From Ceratopteris richardii (taxonomy: Eukaryota; Streptophyta; Polypodiopsida; Polypodiales; Pteridaceae): a stretch of 64,000 bases of DNA. Below the pieces are notes generated by a model that saw nothing but the letters and a program-made list of their open reading frames with translations, was not told the origin of the DNA and did not search any database. Positions within the stretch are counted from its first letter, which is position 1. Every line of letters begins with the position of its first letter. Position numbers and translations under genes: made by a program. Below, piece by piece: positions 53,951 to 64,000 of this stretch. The stretch covers positions 13,739,781 to 13,803,780 of the forward strand of contig CM035431.1 of the NCBI GenBank assembly GCA_020310875.1. Direction: 5' to 3'.

Positions 53951-56650
53951 CATAACTAATCATGAACATGGCAATGCCCCAAGGTAAATCTAGCGAGCAT
54001 GTTTTCTACATAGATTCAGGTTGTTCCAATCTTGTGGCAGGAAATAAGGCTCCCTATCGAATTTAGAAGATCCAAGGAAGAAGCATCAAGTATAAACAGG
54101 ACATGATAAAAGAAACCTTGTGGAAAAATAGGAAATTTCAAAGCACTTGATGGAATAATCAACCTACTCAGTAATGTACTCTATGTCCCCACCATTACAA
54201 AGAATTTGATAAGTGTTGGGAAAATAGTACAGAAAGAGTTGCAAGTTAGGTTCACAAGAGGAGCATATGTTGAAGATCCTAGCCAAGGATTCAGAAGAAT
54301 TGCAAAAGGAGAAAAAATAGGTAGATTATTCACATTTGAGTTGCAAGATACAAGGAACATAGCTCGTTTCAATTATGGTAACCAAACACTCACAAAATTG
54401 GAGGTATGGCACAAAAGGTTAGCACATATTGATGAAAGATCATTAAAACAAATATGTAGAGACCAAAGTCTACTTGGAGTCCCTAATTTGTCAAAGCAAC
54501 ATATGATTTATAAATGCATTGCATGTCAATTTGGAAAGCCTCACATGTTACCCTTCATGAAGAAAGGCTATATGCATGGAGACCTCATGGAATTGATCCA
54601 CACAGACGTATGGGGACCTCGCAAATATGTTTCAATATCTGGTTATGTATCATTTATTGATGATATCAGTAGGTCGACTATCCAATTCTTTATGAAATAC
54701 AAAGATTAAGTTTTTCCATGCTTCAACAGATATTTAGCTCTTGTGGAGAATCAAACATGTAAATCAATTAAGAGGCTAAGGTCAGATGGAAGGGGAGAAT
54801 ACTTCTCCCATGACTTTGAATCTTTCCTTCAAGAAAGAGGAATCAAAAGAGAGGTAATCACAAGTTACACTCCTGAGCAAAATGAAGTGGCAGAGAGGAG
54901 GAATAGGACAATGGTGCAGGAAGGTCAATTTGCCCTATGATCTTGAAGATGATTTTCCAAGGCTTGTTGAAGACAATCAACCTAATATTGAAGAAAAAGA
55001 CCCTTAAAAGGATGATGAAGAATCTCAGATGGAAACGATCAAGGCATGGAAGTCTAAAGGTAAAGCAAAATTGGATGAACTTGGACAAGAGGAAAAATCA
55101 TCACATGACGGCCAAAGGTCTATGAGGGAAAAAAGGAAGCCAAAGAGGTATGGTTTTGAAACCACTCTAGTTACTAAGAACTCTATCTACATAGCACAAG
55201 ATATAAATCAAGAGGAGCCCTCAAAATTTGAAGAAGCCAAGGCGAAACCAGAATGGAGGCATGCAATGAAGTAGGAAATTGAAGCACTTGAGAAAAACAA
55301 CACTTGGGATTTAGTTCCCAAGAGTTCATCCATAAAGGTAATTGGTTCAAGGTGGATCTACGAGCTCAAGAGAAATTTTGATGGGTCTATAAATAGTTAC
55401 ATGGCAAGTCTTGTAGCAAAAGGCTTTGCACAAACTCAAGGAGCTGATTATGAAGAAACATTTTCCCTTGTAGCAAAGATGCCTACAATCAGACTTTTTC
55501 TTAGTATTTCTTCTTCCAAGAATTGTAATATACTCCAATTAGATGTAAAAAATGCATTTATTAATGGTTGGATAATAGAAGAGGTATATATGGATCAAAC
55601 ACCTCGTTTTGAGAATCATGTGTACCTTGATTATGTATGTAAACTAAACAAAGCATTGTATGGTCTCGAGCAAGCTCCAACAGCTTGGAACTACAGAATT
55701 GTTTCATTCATGCAAGACAAAGGGTTTCAACCAAGCAAGGGATATCCATCACTCTTTATTAAAAGGAGTAATTTTGAAATCATCTATTTATGTGTATATG
55801 TGGATGATATTATACATACAAGAAATGATACAAATGGCATGAAGAGAATCAAAGAACAGATGAGAGAAGAATTCAAGATAAGTGATTTGGGATCACTTAC
55901 CTATTTCCTAGGATTGGAAGTTGTCTACAAAGATCATGGTGTGTTTCTCACTCAAAGAAAGTACATTCAAGACATGTTGGTAGAATTCAAGATGCAAGAT
56001 TGTAAGTTTGCAGGTACTCGAATGGAAGTTAATCATAAACTTAGTTCACATGAAGGTGAACGCATAGAGGATGTGACAGCATATCAAAGTCTAGTTGGTA
56101 GTTTAAACTATTCCACATTGACAAGAGTAGATATAAGCTATAGTGTAAGTGTGCTAAGTCAATTTATGCATACACCCAGGAAACCACACATGGAAGCTAC
56201 CAAAATGATACTCAAGTATCTCAAGGGGACCATAAATGAAGGACTTTATTATCCTTGTGTATCTAATTTAGGTCTAAAGTTATTCTCTGATGCAGATTGG
56301 GTTGGCTCCAAAGAAGATAGAAGGAGCACTTTAGGATATCTCACTTTTGCAAGTTCAAAACTTATCTCATGGTCTTCCAAGGAGCAACCCACAAGTGCTC
56401 TCTCTTCCAAACTTGCCATAGCTACTCAAGAAACTATGTGGATGAAGACACTATTCACAGATCTTGGATTGGAATTTGGGACTCCAACTATTTTTGGTGA
56501 CAATATGAGTTCTATTCACTTAGCTACTAATCAAATTTTTCATGCAAGAACTAAACATATTGAAATTCATTATCACTATGTAAGAGAGAAGTTTCTGAGC
56601 AAGGAGATTCAAATATCATATGTGTCCATTCATCAACAATGTGCAGATAC
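53951..56650 (+). pseudogene. Copia E pol, internally deleted
   Basis: Protease VFYIDSGCSNLVAGN at about 54000 (Asp-Ser-Gly intact). Integrase frame 54206-54709 with WHKRLAHIDERSLKQ, ACQFGKPHMLP and LIHTDVWGPRK, then a stop, LRSDGRGEYFSHDF and EQNEVAERRNRTMV. Just after RTMV the frame jumps to a linker NLPYDLEDDFP-like segment: the integrase C-terminus is deleted near 54925. The linker (RKPKRYGFETTLVTKNSIYI) leads into reverse transcriptase (KGFAQTQGADYEETFSLVAK, KNAFINGWIIEEVYMDQTP, YVDD at 55797-55808) and RNase H (DADWVGSKEDRRSTLGYLTF, then SALSSKLA where STEAEY is shortened, ARTKHIEIHYHYV). The reverse transcriptase to RNase H frame (55401-56675) is the longest intact one. Confidence 0.88.
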
Positions 56651-57449
56651 CAACTTTTTAGGAAGTAGCGGATAGTTATACATAGTCAAGATTAAATGCT
56701 CACTACTCATAGCACATGAATCCAGTTGCAACGAAACTCTCGAATATGATAGTGTACTTAGAATACTACCAATACCAAGTTAAAGATCTAAAAATGATGA
56801 ACCATGTTGAGAGAAAATGCTCTCCAAGATCACTAAAAACTGAGAGAATTTGGCAGAGAACAGTTCATAGAAATAGGCTTGACAATATGACAATAAATGA
56901 TCATGAAATCAATTCTATATTGAGTGAATAGTAAAATGAATTAGTGGTACATATGTGTGCCTTAGAATCACACACTCTTCTTGCAATAAGCTCTGAAGAT
57001 TTAGACTCTCATCGTGACTAAAAAGCTCATGTATATATAGGGAAAGTTGCAATCAGATTTTGAATTTGAATGGGAGCTTACCTAAATCACTTTCCTTGAT
57101 TTCTAGAGATAGATTATAACTAAATCAATTACGAGTTTATGGATTTTTCCTTTGCCTAATCATGAAGTGGATTCAACCACTTTAATTCTTTACTTTTACA
57201 CCAAGTAAATGTTCAAGGAAGTTATAAGAGATGGTTCATAAATGAACCCTTGATGCATTGTCTTCTCTTGAGGTTTCTTCAATGACTTTGTGAGACTCAA
57301 GACAATACTTAGGCTTGTCCTAGACTTTCTCCACCAGCTCCCCCTCAAGACATGTATGCTTGAGATCTGCAATCTTCAAGAATTACCTCCAACCCAATCA
57401 TAGCTTTAAATTCGCAAAGCTTTGTACCATCCAATGCTTTGGTTAGTTG
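56651..57449 (-). mobile_element. Inverted 3' end of copia E (pol end, PPT, LTR)
   Basis: The minus strand from 57449 reads the last pol codons (LTKALDGTKLCEFKAMIGLE, VILEDCRSQAYMS, stop), polypurine tract GAGGGGGAGC at about 57346-57337, and an LTR starting TGGTGG at 57336, with a TATATATA promoter-like motif at about 57030-57040. Orientation is opposite to the rest of E. CAACT at 56651-56655 and AGTTG at 57445-57449 form an inverted five-base match at the two edges. The far LTR end is not defined. Confidence 0.65.
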
Positions 57450-57814
57450 ACATAGGTGAATTGTTAGATTCATTTCTCATCATATGCTTCATCATTTTCA
57501 ATGAAATAACTTGTAATAGATTTCTTTACTTCCTACTCAGAGTCTTCTAAAAGATCCCTTGCCAATTTTGATCACACAAGTAGCATTGAGTAGAACACTG
57601 AGCGTCATATTTCAAAAATAGAAGGTTTGAGCTAGTTGACTTTTAGTGAGAATTGTCTGTCTTGATTCAACGTTTTGCAAGTGATCTTCCAAGGTACATA
57701 GGGTCTCAAATATACTCATTGGCAAGCTACAAGGTCCCACACCACCTCTCTAGAATTCATTTTGCTGGTGTAGTGCAAGGAGTTTGCAGCACGACTTCAT
57801 CTTCAGGAGCATAT
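57450..57814. other. Unassigned DNA between E and gag of B
   Basis: No motif recognised. It is a rearranged filler between the inverted E end and the resumption of element B gag; the frame at 57653-57907 on the plus strand is antisense to gag in its right part and otherwise meaningless. Confidence 0.5.
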
Positions 57815-58121
57815 CAATCCATCTCTTCACACTTCCCAAGTCTCTTGGGAGGTCTGCAATTCCTAACATGTGGTAACAAGAAATCAAAGATTGAGTTTAG
57901 TAGGTAAGACCTCGCAAGAGCATCCTTTGCACACCATGTGGTCAACTTCTCTTGCTCTTCCCTTGTAGGTTGATGCTTGCTCCTAAAGATTGGCATCTCT
58001 ACATCTCCTGAGATCTACCCATGTAGACTTCTCACTTGAAGGTAGGCTTGCATCCTTACTGACCATGCTGAGTAGTTTTTCCTATCCAATTTTTAATGAA
58101 GGATGGAAATCCATCTCCCAT
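57815..58121 (-). pseudogene. Copia B gag, N-terminal fragment
   Basis: Starting at the ATG at 58121 just after the primer-binding site, broken frames read MGDGFPS, KLDRKNYSAWSVRMQAYLQV, a TAG, ISGDVEMP and then an open piece TTWCAKDALARSYLLNSIFD followed by FLLPHVRNC. This is collinear with the first 110 or so residues of the gag of element A. Similarity ends near 57830, the right-hand junction with rearranged DNA. The rest of gag resumes at 43307, with about 130 codons missing. Confidence 0.78.
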
Positions 58122-58134
58122 CTTGATTATTGTT

Positions 58135-58146
58135 GCTCTAATATCA
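58135..58146 (-). promoter_or_regulatory. Decayed primer-binding site of copia B
   Basis: On the minus strand TGATATTAGAGC lies one base inside the LTR, two transitions away from TGGTATCAGAGC (initiator tRNA-Met type). Confidence 0.8.
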
Positions 58147-58147
58147 T

Positions 58148-59209
58148 TGTTGGAGGAGATGGTGGATAGTCACAAGGGATGAAGTGATGTAGCTAGATCC
58201 TCCTTCACACCTGCTAAGAATGATGGTTGGGGAGTGTAGTGGGATCTTTTGCTTGATAATGAGCACAAATAATCATATATGTAGGTTGGAAGATGATCCA
58301 CTAATGAATGGATCAAAACAGATAGTTTGGAAGATAATCTAAAATCCAAAACTTGCTATTTTTGTTCATATACATGTTCAATGTTTTGGACAATTCTCTG
58401 AGCACAACAGCAATTGGCTTAATTCCTTTTGGTTAATTCCAACTAACTTAGTAAGCTAATGATCATGAGTGATTTCATAAAAAATCATGGACTACATGGA
58501 GAGAAAGATGTCTAGAAATTCAAAGCTCCATCCTGACATTTAATGGCTGCTATAGTTATCATACCAATGAGAAAAGATAAGATAATACGTGATGATCCTA
58601 AGAAGCAATGCTAATGAAATTTTGTAGGCTTGTAGTAGATAGTATGCAGATTCTATCATGCTTTAAATCATTGCAAATGATTAACTACACAGAGAAAACA
58701 AACTTTGACAAGATCACTGTTTTGATGGAGTTATGACAGAGAAGTGAGATGACAATGTAATGATCTTATATGTATTAAATCTGTACAAATACAATTTCAT
58801 TGAAAATCAAACGTTGCTTAGTGTGTGAGAGCTGAGTGAGTATAAGGTGAGCTCCCACATCACAATGAGTGTACATCAAAATGACGTCTTAAATGCGAGA
58901 TACATGCGGGTGTTTTAGATCCTTCTTTTAAGGTTGAACTTGGAGAGAAATTTATAATTCAAATTAAAACTTTCTACCTAAAAAGGTAAATGCTAACTTA
59001 TAGGATAGATTCTCTCATTGCACGACAACTAAGATATTCATGATTTTAGATCTTCCTAACTCTACGTGGGTGTAATCCACTTTTACAAGGATAATTGTGA
59101 AGTCCTTTTCCAAGAGGTTGATCATATGAACCCTTTCATAAGTTATGTCAATAAGATAAGCATAAGCTAGTTGACGAAGTATGTGGGCTTGGGTTTAATT
59201 GCACGCACA
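58148..59209 (-). repeat. 5' LTR of copia B
   Basis: The 1,062-bp partner of the 38694 LTR. It ends in element orientation CTCCAACA, followed by one base and the primer-binding site. Its outer end is TGTGCGTGCAATTAAACCC, so the first bases have drifted from TGTTGGTGC. Confidence 0.9.
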
Positions 59210-59214
59210 ATTTT

Positions 59215-59774
59215 GTCCAACAACACTTCCATATTCCTCAATTTGAACTCATTTATAGTAAATATGGACATATCCAATATTGTTGCATAATTATATCAAG
59301 TAAAAAATGCACCTTTTATTCTTTATCTTCGAGAGTGTTTTGAGAATGAAGGTTTTGAAGAGGATTAATTTGTGTTTTAGATGGGATCATGTGGGAGAAC
59401 ATATTGTTGCAGTTAATAGCTTTTAATAAATAGGTTATCCCATTCCTTGTTCTGTTTCCTACAATGGGATAAATAGAAGGAAAATAGGGCTATTATTCAT
59501 TATCAAAATATTGATGATAATCACTAAGGTTAGAGGTAAGATCTCTGACACATAACACAATTTAAACAATATAGAATGGAGAAAAGAAAATTAGAAAATC
59601 ATGATAGTAAATTCTAAGGATAGCAATAAATCTACAGGTATTGCAAGGCTAATGATCATCTTATTAAAAGGTGCCATAAGAAGATCCTAAACAAACAAAG
59701 GAAGACAGAGGTGGAAATGGATTTTCGTAATGAATCTACCTATGAAATTCAGTATGTTATCATTGTGCAAAATG
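59215..59774. other. No recognisable gene; right flank of B
   Basis: Host-side DNA continuing from 38688 across the B insertion. It holds short AT-rich sequence without a motif I can name. Confidence 0.5.
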
Positions 59775-60682
59775 ATGGTTGGTTGAATTAAACCCAAGCC
59801 CACATACTTGGTCAACTAGGTTATGCTTATCTTATTGACATAACCTCTTGTAAAAGGGTTCATATGATCAATCTCTTATCTTATTGAAAGGGTTCATATG
59901 ATCAACCTCTTGTAAAAGGACTTCACAATTATCCTTGTAAAAGTGGGTTACACCCACGTGGAGTTAGGAAGATCTAAAATCACGAATCTCTTAGTTGTTG
60001 ATAAATGAGAGAATGTATCCTATGAGTTAGCATTCACGTTTTAGGTAGAAGTTTGAATTTGAATTCAAACTTTGGCTCCAAGTTCAGCCTTAAAAGAAGC
60101 ATCTAAAAGACCTGCAGGTATCTTGATTTTTAGACGTCATTTTGATGTACACTCATTGTGAATTGGGAGCTCACCTTGTAGCTCACTCACTTTGCACACG
60201 TTGAGCAATGTTTGATTGCCAATGACATTGTATTTGTACATGTTTAATACATATAAGATCATTATATTGTCATCTCACTTCTTTATCATAACTCCATCAA
60301 AATAATGATCTTGTCACATCTTGTTCTCTGTGTGTAGTTGATCATTTGCAATGATTTAAAGCATGATACAATCAATATAACATTTATTACAATCCTACAA
60401 AATCTCAGCAATATTTCTTCTTGGGATCATAAGATATTAGAATTACATTGCTCACTGGTCTACCAATTGTAGCAACCCGTAAATGTCAAGATAGAGCTAT
60501 GGATTGCTAGACACATTTCTGTCCATGTATGCCATCATTTTTTATGAAATCACTCATTATTGTTAGCTTACTGAGTTAATTATAATTCCCCAAAAGGAAT
60601 TAATCCAATTGTTGTTGTGCTTCGAGAAGTTTTCAAAATACGCAACATGTGTGTGAACTAAAATACCAAGTTTTGGATTTAT
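59775..60682 (+). repeat. Truncated LTR of the copia B family
   Basis: In plus orientation this runs collinear with the LTR of element B: GAATTAAACCCAAGCCCACA near the start, ACTTCACAATTATCCTTGTA, CACCCACGTGGAGTTAGGAA, GTTTGAATTTGAATTCAAAC, TTGATGTACACTCATTGTGA, and GTGTGTGAACTAAAATACCA near the end. Similarity stops at about 60682, so the last 150-200 bp are missing. It contains an internal partial duplication around 59826-59920 (GGGTTCATATGATCAA twice). No interior sequence follows, so it is a solo or truncated LTR. Confidence 0.8.
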
Positions 60683-61637
60683 AACAAGGCCTTAGAAGAC
60701 ACTACGAGTTATTCTTGTTTGGATGTCAACCTGTTTTGATCCTGTTTTAGCCCTAGAGTCCTGAATAGACATAACTTCCTCATATGAACTCTGTTTTTAG
60801 TGATTTTGGTCTTGTTGGTCTTTTTGGTCTTCTTCACTAAAACATCCACTGGTTTTTGTAAAGCTAATACACGAAGTTATAGATAGGATATTTTGAAGCG
60901 ACCATACCCAGGGGGAAGAAATCTGAGGGATTTCTAGAATTCTTTTCCATAGAGACAAAGGGAAAATTGATATCTGAATTACATGAATGAAAGTGATTTG
61001 TTATGTCAGTGAATTTCAGTCTTGAGCTGACTTTCGGACTTTTATAGGCCCATTGAGAGCACTAGAGGGCATCCAAAGCACGAGCATTCTGCAAGCTTGA
61101 GAACGGTGTCCTTGAGCACTAAAGATCAAGGAATCAACAAGCGAGGTTGGAATATTCTCAACTCCCTCAGTCAATTCCTAGCTCAGGCTAAGAACGCATA
61201 GTATTGGAAGTAAGTTAGGGCAACGATAGGCACCTATCAAGTTGAAGGCTACTTAATCACTCAAGTTCAAGCAAAAATATAATCTCTTTGTGATCGATAA
61301 CTTAAAGTAAAGGAACTTAACGTGGAATGATCAACTTAAAGTGTGGGAACTCACTCAAATATTCTTGACGATGTGATACCAGACAAGATCATAAACACGA
61401 TAATCAACTTAAAAAGAGCCAAGTGACTAACACCAATTGATGTGCAACGAGGTTGTCCCTTGGATAGAAATTGGGATTGTTCATTCAAGCATATGAACCT
61501 TAGATCAGGATGACATCGGGAGAGATAGACAAAGCTTTAGGTCTTCAGAGGCTAGTGTCAATCACACTACTAGTTCTTGGGCCCAATAGTTGAGCCATTA
61601 TTCACACTACCCTAGCTTTGAAACTAGTGAATCATAG
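60683..61637. other. No gene; possible leader of element G
   Basis: No coding region recognised. It may contain the 5' LTR or leader of the gypsy element that starts coding at 61638, but I found no clear primer-binding site or LTR terminus. A GGGGGAAGAAATCTGAGGG purine run lies near 60910. Confidence 0.45.
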
Positions 61638-62335
61638 ATGTCTCAAGGTGTGGAGCGAACCACCAGAAGTTCAGGTGTGGTTTACTTACAAAAGGTTGAA
61701 GGTCCCTACAAGACTCAACTCGAATACCTCAGGACCAATCGATTAGGTGCTTGCATCTATGAGGATGGCCTAACAAGAGCCGTGGTCCAAATTAAGAACC
61801 CTGACCAACCCATAGAACTCGAACATCCTGTAGTCAAGTTTGAAAATGGTCCATACCTGGACAAAGAAGGAACCATGTATGTGGTCACCACCTACCCAGA
61901 TAGGATAGATGAATTGGGTAATGTGGTCCCAGAATCAGATATAGGTGACCTAGAACAAGGGAACATAAGCGGAGAGCCTAGAACCCCCTAAAGGTAAGTC
62001 AGTCCTCACGAGAATCATCACTCTAGAGTGGGTTCCCCAAGACAATAAGACCATAGAACTTCTCTTAAACTCAGAGACTCACGAAGCTTTTTGGAGGTAC
62101 AAACTTGACCACCCTAGTGAGGTCAAAACACTCACGATTTATGAGTTTAAAGAACCTGAAAGTCCAGGCAAGGTGACCTATCTGGACAATGCTTTAGAGA
62201 GGATCTTTGTGGTCTCAAAACATGGTAGGCATGCCTACACATGGAAGGGTGAATTTGTCTTTCCCCAACCAAGATCTAATGACTCTTATGGCGACCAAGG
62301 AGCCGGAACATCCCAAGCTCATGGAGCTTAAAGGG
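61638..62335 (+). pseudogene. Gypsy G gag N-terminal region, unknown fold
   Basis: The first 117 codons (MSQGVERTTRSSGVVYLQKV, NRLGACIYEDGLTRAVVQIK, MYVVTTYPDRIDELG) end at a TAA. The frame resumes with KGKSVLTRIITLEWVPQDNK, ETHEAFWRYKLDHPSEVKTL and GRHAYTWKGEFVFPQPRS. These 220 or so residues alternate beta-like and charged segments and precede a standard gag domain. I recognise no named domain in them. Position and continuity suggest an N-terminal extension of gag (matrix-like), but that is inference. Confidence 0.5.
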
Positions 62336-62376
62336 ATAGAAGTAGAGACAGGCCAGAGGTAAGTTTTGCCAACCCC

Positions 62377-63185
62377 TTGGGAAGAGAAAGGATGAGAACA
62401 GAGAGTGATAGTGCGGAAACTGAGAGACCTAGAGTCCCAAGAAACCAAAGAAATGTGGATGATTTTCCTTTGCCAAGGCCTAGAAAGCACACCAGAACCT
62501 TGAGGCCAACCGAGTTGGTTAAGTCCATGAAGAATTACTTTGATGGCATTGGAGACCCATATGATCATGTGGCCGAGTTTAGGCAAGTCTTGAGAGCTGA
62601 GCAAGTTGAGGACCTATTCACACAATATAATGCTTTTGGTCTAACCCTTAGGAACACAACCCTTACATGGTTCCAACCACTAAATGAGACACAGTTCCGG
62701 AACAGAGACCAACTTCTAGAGGTTTTCATTACCGAATTCTCTAAGAGTGGTATACAACATAATACTTTCTCATTGATTCAGAGCTTCAAAAAGACACCTC
62801 AAGAGACCGTTAGTCTTGTAGGAAGAAGGTTTAGGCAGTACCTAGAGCGATGACTTGTTCCTGAGTTACCCACACCAGCCAAACAAGTGGCTTTGTTCTT
62901 GGATGAACTACTAAGCACCAAATTGAGATCGTACGTATACTTGAAGGACCCTAGGACCATAGAAGAGTGTGTACGCATGTGCATCGACATTGAGGATAAC
63001 CTAGAGGAGGAATTAGAACTTTCAAAAATCTACAGAGATTTAGATAGTTCTACTAGCCTCACTACCACACAATCCACATCTATTGAGGAACTCGAGGAGA
63101 AAGTAGCTCAGAATTTAGGAGTCTCAAGCAAGAAAATAACAAGGTTTGGCCTAGTGAAAAGATGCTATACTTGTGGAGGTTGACC
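62377..63185 (+). pseudogene. Gypsy G gag core (Retrotrans_gag)
   Basis: RPRKHTRTLRPTELVKSMKN is followed by YFDGIGDPYDHVAEFRQVL, TLRNTTLTWFQPLNETQFRN, LLEVFITEFSKSGIQHNTFS and SLVGRRFRQYLER. This is the Retrotrans_gag capsid-type domain, recognisable from W-F-x-x-L, F-x-x-F and the R-F-x-x-Y-L end. A TGA at 62851-62853 is followed in frame by LPTPAKQVALFLDELLSTKL and EECVRMCIDIEDNLEEELEL. The first zinc-knuckle start CYTCGG is at 63163-63180, where a frameshift intervenes. Confidence 0.82.
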
Positions 63186-63925
63186 ATATGGCGAATGTAT
63201 TTCCCATTTTGGCTCAACCCCAAGTGAATCCTAGTAGCCAGTATTGCACCATAGAACGGAGATACACTAATCACACCACACAAGATTGCCCATACAATAA
63301 GAAAGCGGTTAGGAAAACCTATCCTTAGCCATATGCTCAACAAGGAAGATACCAGAACCAGTACCCACCACAACAATATGGAAGACCCCAAAAACCCTAT
63401 CAGCAACCCTACCAAACCCAGCAAAGACCTCAGCGTCTGTTAGCTCAACAACCTCCTACTCCAACCAACGTGATCCTAGTAAAGTATGCAGCTACATAAG
63501 AAAATTTAAATAGAGCTATAGTTCTAGTAACTCCATTGCTCTCAGAGAGTGATCCAAGTGATCATAGTTTTGACTCAATCCATATTGATAGCCCCCAAGC
63601 ATACTACATGCAATCAACTGAACATAATGAGTCCTACTATTGTGACGAACCGAGTGAACCTAGTTGGGATCCCGAGTATGCAAATGTCATGTATGCAAAC
63701 CCCAATCCTAAACCTCAACCTAGGCAGGTACGACCCCCATTCCCTAGAGGACCATGCTAGAGATGTGAGGGAGATCACCTCATTCATGATTGCCCAATGC
63801 CTGCCCCTACACAACCCCAATCGGTGAAAATTCAAGGCTTTTGTCAAGATTGTAGAAAAGAGCATCTCTTGTGAGATTTTCATAAGAACCCCAATAACAT
63901 GCCAAAATTCACCCCTATCAACGTT
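63186..63925 (+). pseudogene. Gypsy G gag tail with several zinc-knuckle-like motifs
   Basis: After a frame change the protein continues DHMANVFPILAQPQ (finishing the broken first knuckle, last Cys lost to Phe), YCTIERRYTNHTTQDCPYNK (a second knuckle with one Cys replaced by Tyr), a Gln/Pro/Tyr-rich stretch and an acidic Ser/Asp-rich stretch. A third, good knuckle follows as C, stop, RCEGDHLIHDC at about 63755-63790 (the TAG stands where Trp fits), and a fourth, looser one as CQDCRKEHLL. Three or four CCHC-like motifs are more than the one or two usual in plant gypsy gag. They would bind element RNA in the nucleocapsid. Confidence 0.65.
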
Positions 63926-64000
63926 ATTGGGTTAGTAGTAGACTCTGTAGGCAGTGTGACTTCTATTGCGCCAGTGCAAGTGGTCACTAGAGCCCAGGCA

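Larger units (their letters stand above)
53334..57449 (+). mobile_element. Copia element E, 5'-truncated, with inverted 3' end
   Basis: A plus-strand copia element of the A/B family. It enters in the middle of gag at the boundary with the LTR of D (QLW at 53332) and runs through pol to RNase H, breaking off at QQCAD near 56650. The missing last codons, polypurine tract and LTR are found next to it in opposite orientation: on the minus strand 57445-57337 reads LTKALDGTKLCEFKAMIGLE, then GAGGGGGAGC, then an LTR start TGGTGGAGAAAG at 57336. An inversion of 56651-57449 explains this. The 5' LTR is lost. Confidence 0.75.
38689..59214 (-). mobile_element. Copia element B, 20.5 kb with nested elements, ATTTT target duplication
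   Basis: A minus-strand copia element delimited by two 1,062-bp LTRs (38694-39755 and 58148-59209) and target duplication ATTTT (38689-38693 and 59210-59214). Its own interior is split: polypurine tract and pol at 39756-43310, and primer-binding site plus 5' gag at 57815-58147. Everything between is later insertion (elements C, D and E). Its LTRs differ at about 10 percent of positions in the first 120 bp, making it the oldest dated insertion here. It belongs to the same family as A, E and H by gag, pol and polypurine tract. Confidence 0.9.
61638..64000 (+). mobile_element. Ty3/gypsy element G, gag region, runs off the window
   Basis: A plus-strand gypsy element of which the window shows an unusual long gag and, at the very end, the possible approach to protease (NVIGLVVDSVG near 63925, TRAQA at 63984-63998). 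The frame is mildly damaged: a TAA at 61989-61991, a TAA in HGA-stop at about 62330, a TGA after YLER at 62851-62853, a frameshift near 63180 and TAG codons at about 63758 and 63873. Codons are otherwise well kept, so it is younger than the gypsy remnants at 2-11 kb. It cannot be delimited on the right. Confidence 0.8.

Overview
The window looks like nuclear DNA of a land plant with a large, repeat-rich, AT-rich genome. No intact host gene was recognised. Nearly everything identifiable is LTR-retrotransposon sequence. Primer-binding sites complementary to initiator tRNA-Met (TGGTATCAGAGC type), Ty1/copia polyproteins of the TNT1-94-like class and several Ty3/gypsy lineages all fit a plant. One Ty3/gypsy type (2.0-4.25 kb) resembles elements I associate with fungi and seed-free plants, so a fern, lycophyte or bryophyte is possible, but this was not tested.

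Layout. 1-2.0 kb: no gene seen. 2.0-4.25 kb: decayed Ty3/gypsy pol, plus strand. 4.77-6.66 kb: decayed Gln-rich, coiled-coil coding region, minus strand, function unknown. 7.3-9.2 kb: Ty3/gypsy RNase H and integrase remnant, minus. 9.25-11.66 kb: a second Ty3/gypsy remnant, plus, with a palindrome-rich LTR start. 12.26-12.76 kb: an LTR relic whose TATA region has expanded into a long TA microsatellite. 14.5-20.93 kb: nearly complete copia element A, minus, with a 5-bp target duplication (AATAT). 20.9-22.6 kb: old copy of the interior of a non-coding element family. 22.5-26.6 kb: small copia scraps and simple repeats. 26.6-33.27 kb: the young member of that family, a 6.6-kb LARD-like element with target duplication GAAAC, no coding capacity, tRNA-like promoter motifs in both LTRs and four more tRNA-like units after the primer-binding site. 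35.05-36.5 kb: copia remnant H. 37.3-37.6 kb: probable hAT transposase scrap. 38.69-59.21 kb: copia element B, whose two 1,062-bp LTRs and ATTTT target duplication enclose a pile of later, mostly half-deleted elements (C, D, E). 59.77-60.68 kb: truncated LTR of the B family. 61.6-64.0 kb: Ty3/gypsy element G, whose long gag runs off the window.

Relations. No operon-like logic applies; the elements record successive insertions. By eye, LTR divergence ranks B oldest (near 10 percent in its first 120 bp), then A (about 4 percent), then the LARD-like element (about 1 percent plus indels). Inside B, each nested element keeps only one end: C lacks its 3' half, D its 3' end, E its 5' end, so deletions followed insertion. 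The most unusual material is RNA-gene-like sequence carried by or lying within LTR elements: a Pol III A/B-box unit in the LARD LTRs, the four-unit tRNA-like cluster in its leader, and a 5S-rRNA-like fragment in the leader of element D.
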